Assembly: GCA_964531675.1 (NCBI GenBank)
Contig: CAZHFW010000014.1
Location: 24,821 to 88,820 of the forward strand
DNA length: 64,000 nt
Reading direction: 5' to 3'
Source of the DNA: CAZHFW01 sp964531675
GTDB lineage: Bacteria; Planctomycetota; Phycisphaerae; Phycisphaerales; UBA1924
Shown: positions 62,507-64,000 of the stretch, piece by piece
How positions within the stretch are numbered: the stretch's first letter is position 1
Layout: each line of letters opens with the position of its first letter
Notes under the pieces: model-generated
Seen by the model: the letters and a program-made list of their open reading frames with translations, nothing else
Database searches by the model: none
What the model was told of the DNA's origin: nothing
Made by a program: the position numbers and the translations under genes

Positions 62507-64000
62507 TCACTTCTCGGCCTTGGCGACCTCGGGCTTCCCATTCATCCGGCGCAATGACTGCAGCAGGAACTCCATGTCCGTGAACGGATCGCCCCCGGTG
62601 CGCTTCCAGTGCACGCGGCCCTTGGCATCGATGAGGATCGTCGAGTGCAGCTCCATCTCCTCGAAGTCGTCGTACGACGTGAACCGACGCGCGTTCACGT
62701 GATCCCGATCCGACAGCAGATGGATCGAGAGCTTCGCGAGCTTCTGCGATGACTTGTTCCGCTCGGGAGAGAGGCTGCTCACCGCAAGCACCACCGCGTT
62801 CTCGTCGTCCCAGTCCGCGGCACGGCCGTTCATGGAGATCAGCTGCTCCACGCAGTGCGGACACTCGTCGCTGAGGTAGAAGACCAGAATGACGTTCTTC
62901 CCGCGGAAGTCCTCGAGCTTGACCGGCTTGCCGTCCGGATCAAGGCAATCAAGCTTGGGCGCCTCAAAGGGCTCCCAGTTCAACGGTCCGATGTCCGACT
63001 GCGCCTCGATCGTGTAGGGACGTTCGGGGGCGGGCGTCTGCGCCAGGGGCGCCACGTTGAGCCCGAGCGCATCCACTTCAGCCTTCCAGCGCAGCCCCGC
63101 GTCGCATCCGGACCACACATACGCGAATCGGCCCGCGCACTCGGTCGCCTTCTCGCGATCGCCCGACTTGAAGTACGCCTGCGCGAGCCCCGCCAGCGAG
63201 AACGCGTCGTTGCGCTCCTGCTTCAACGCCCGCTCGTACGCCTCGATCGCGAGCTTGAAGTCGCCCGAACGGAGGTACACATCGCCGAGCAGGCGGTTGG
63301 CGGGCCAGGCCATCTCGGGCGGATCGTTGATGTACATATCGCGATCGCGCTGCCTCTTCTCGATCGCCGCTGCGTCGGTCAGGAACCGCGTGGCATCGAG
63401 AAGGTCCCCTTCGGCGGCGCAGAGCAATCCTTCGGCGATCGCCATCTGCATACCGAAAGGGCTCTCGCCGATGTTGTCGTTCCCCTTGTCCTTGCCCTTT
63501 TCTTTCTCCAGACTGGCCTTGAGCAGTTCCTTGAGCTCGTTCAGACGCGCTCGCGCGTCGACCGTCTTGCCTTGACCCGTGTACGCCAGCGTCTCGACGT
63601 ACGCCCTGCGCAGCTTGTCGAGGTCGGTATCACCCCATTGGATCGCGTCGGGCTCGAGAATGTCGTCCCATCGCTCAAACTTGATCAGGGCCCTGAGGTG
63701 CGCGGTGAATCCCTCCGAGTATGTGCCGTATTGAGGATCCGCGCCCCGGGCCGGCTCGCGCGGGGCCGCGAGCAGATCGCGAGCGCCCTGAAGCGACGCC
63801 TCCGCCATGCCGAGCTGTTCGTGGATGTAGCACAGATAGTTGCGGTTGTGCGCGAAGTTCCAGGTCTCGAAGGGCAACGCGAGCCGTTCATTCATGTACC
63901 GCAGTTCGACGCGGGTCGCAGCGTCCATCGAGCGGGCCGCCTCGTGCCACATGCCGATCTTCGAGTAGTTGTGCCCGGGCATGTGGTTGGCGTGCCCGAT
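62507..64000 (-). CDS. TPR-repeat protein with C-terminal thioredoxin-like (redoxin) domain, 5' truncated
   Basis: The frame stays open to the window edge, so the N-terminus is missing; 497 residues are visible. The N-terminal ~330 residues are TPR-like (HMPGHNYSKIGMWHEAARS, AIEAYERALKQERNDAFSLAGLAQAYFKSGD, given only as short motifs). The C-terminal part (about 345-497) is an AhpC/TlpA-like redoxin domain with FYLSDECPHCVEQL, where CPHC is the active-site pair, and HSTILIDAKGRVHWKR. It probably acts as a thiol-disulfide reductase in the envelope. Whether a signal peptide is present cannot be seen. Confidence 0.85.
   Translation of the reverse strand: MGHANHMPGHNYSKIGMWHEAARSMDAATRVELRYMNERLALPFETWNFAHNRNYLCYIHEQLGMAEASLQGARDLLAAPREPARGADPQYGTYSEGFTAHLRALIKFERWDDILEPDAIQWGDTDLDKLRRAYVETLAYTGQGKTVDARARLNELKELLKASLEKEKGKDKGNDNIGESPFGMQMAIAEGLLCAAEGDLLDATRFLTDAAAIEKRQRDRDMYINDPPEMAWPANRLLGDVYLRSGDFKLAIEAYERALKQERNDAFSLAGLAQAYFKSGDREKATECAGRFAYVWSGCDAGLRWKAEVDALGLNVAPLAQTPAPERPYTIEAQSDIGPLNWEPFEAPKLDCLDPDGKPVKLEDFRGKNVILVFYLSDECPHCVEQLISMNGRAADWDDENAVVLAVSSLSPERNKSSQKLAKLSIHLLSDRDHVNARRFTSYDDFEEMELHSTILIDAKGRVHWKRTGGDPFTDMEFLLQSLRRMNGKPEVAKAEK

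Overview
The window is about 64 kb of GC-rich, densely coded bacterial DNA, most likely from a planctomycete of the Phycisphaerae type. The evidence is the combination of ECF sigma factors paired with membrane-anchored Ser/Thr kinases, four secreted proteins ending in a PxPG(A/S)-hydrophobic-RRRR tail, planctomycete-style expanded peptide ABC permeases, and an rsmH gene standing outside any cell-division (dcw) cluster. The lineage is an inference. Genes are packed tightly, with many ATGA/GTGA overlaps. No gene-free stretch is longer than about 250 bp. I see no insertion sequence, prophage, CRISPR array, rRNA or replication origin.

Layout. 1-2076: C-terminal part of a GH127-type glycosidase. 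2089-5423: divergent ECF sigma factor and Ser/Thr kinase. 5555-6100: secreted PEP-CTERM-like protein. 6268-12020: MarR regulator followed by a complete MacA-MacB-TolC type efflux operon. 12157-16031: second signalling block, with an HTH protein and a proline-rich exported protein divergent from a second ECF sigma/kinase pair. 16033-16917: solitary OppF-type ATPase. 17095-17167: tRNA-Phe(GAA). 17340-25136: the most unusual block, with an HlyD adaptor, a DUF3467 protein, a GAF-GAF-TM-HlyD protein, a PqqD-like/M50 protease/HlyD fusion and a SecA-like ATPase lacking the SecA C-terminal scaffold. 25158-27963: galE, a DUF368 (PopT-type) membrane protein and RNase HI. 28138-34874: pilT, pilC and three pilin-like genes, including a 961-residue one with calcium-loop motifs. 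34878-40239: three more PEP-CTERM-like proteins interleaved with aspS and rsmH. 40346-46000: tandem OmpA lipoproteins, an expanded prepilin peptidase, xseB, xseA and an exported unknown. 46214-56217: an amidohydrolase plus peptide ABC transporter operon ending in a glycosyltransferase. 56331-64000: Tat-exported aminotransferase-fold protein, bestrophin-like membrane protein, methyltransferase, HEAT-like DNA repair protein, SRPBCC/ArsR pair with a clear leaderless promoter, GH43 lipoprotein, and a truncated TPR-thioredoxin protein.

How the genes work together. Export and envelope functions dominate: tripartite efflux, a type IV pilus/pseudopilus with its prepilin peptidase, peptide import coupled to an amidohydrolase, and the candidate new exporter at 17.3-25.1 kb. 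In that cluster a leader-recognition (PqqD-like) domain, an intramembrane zinc protease, three HlyD-type adaptor modules and a SecA-type motor lie on the same strand. The last two genes overlap translationally. I infer a dedicated export or maturation machine whose cargo is not in the window.
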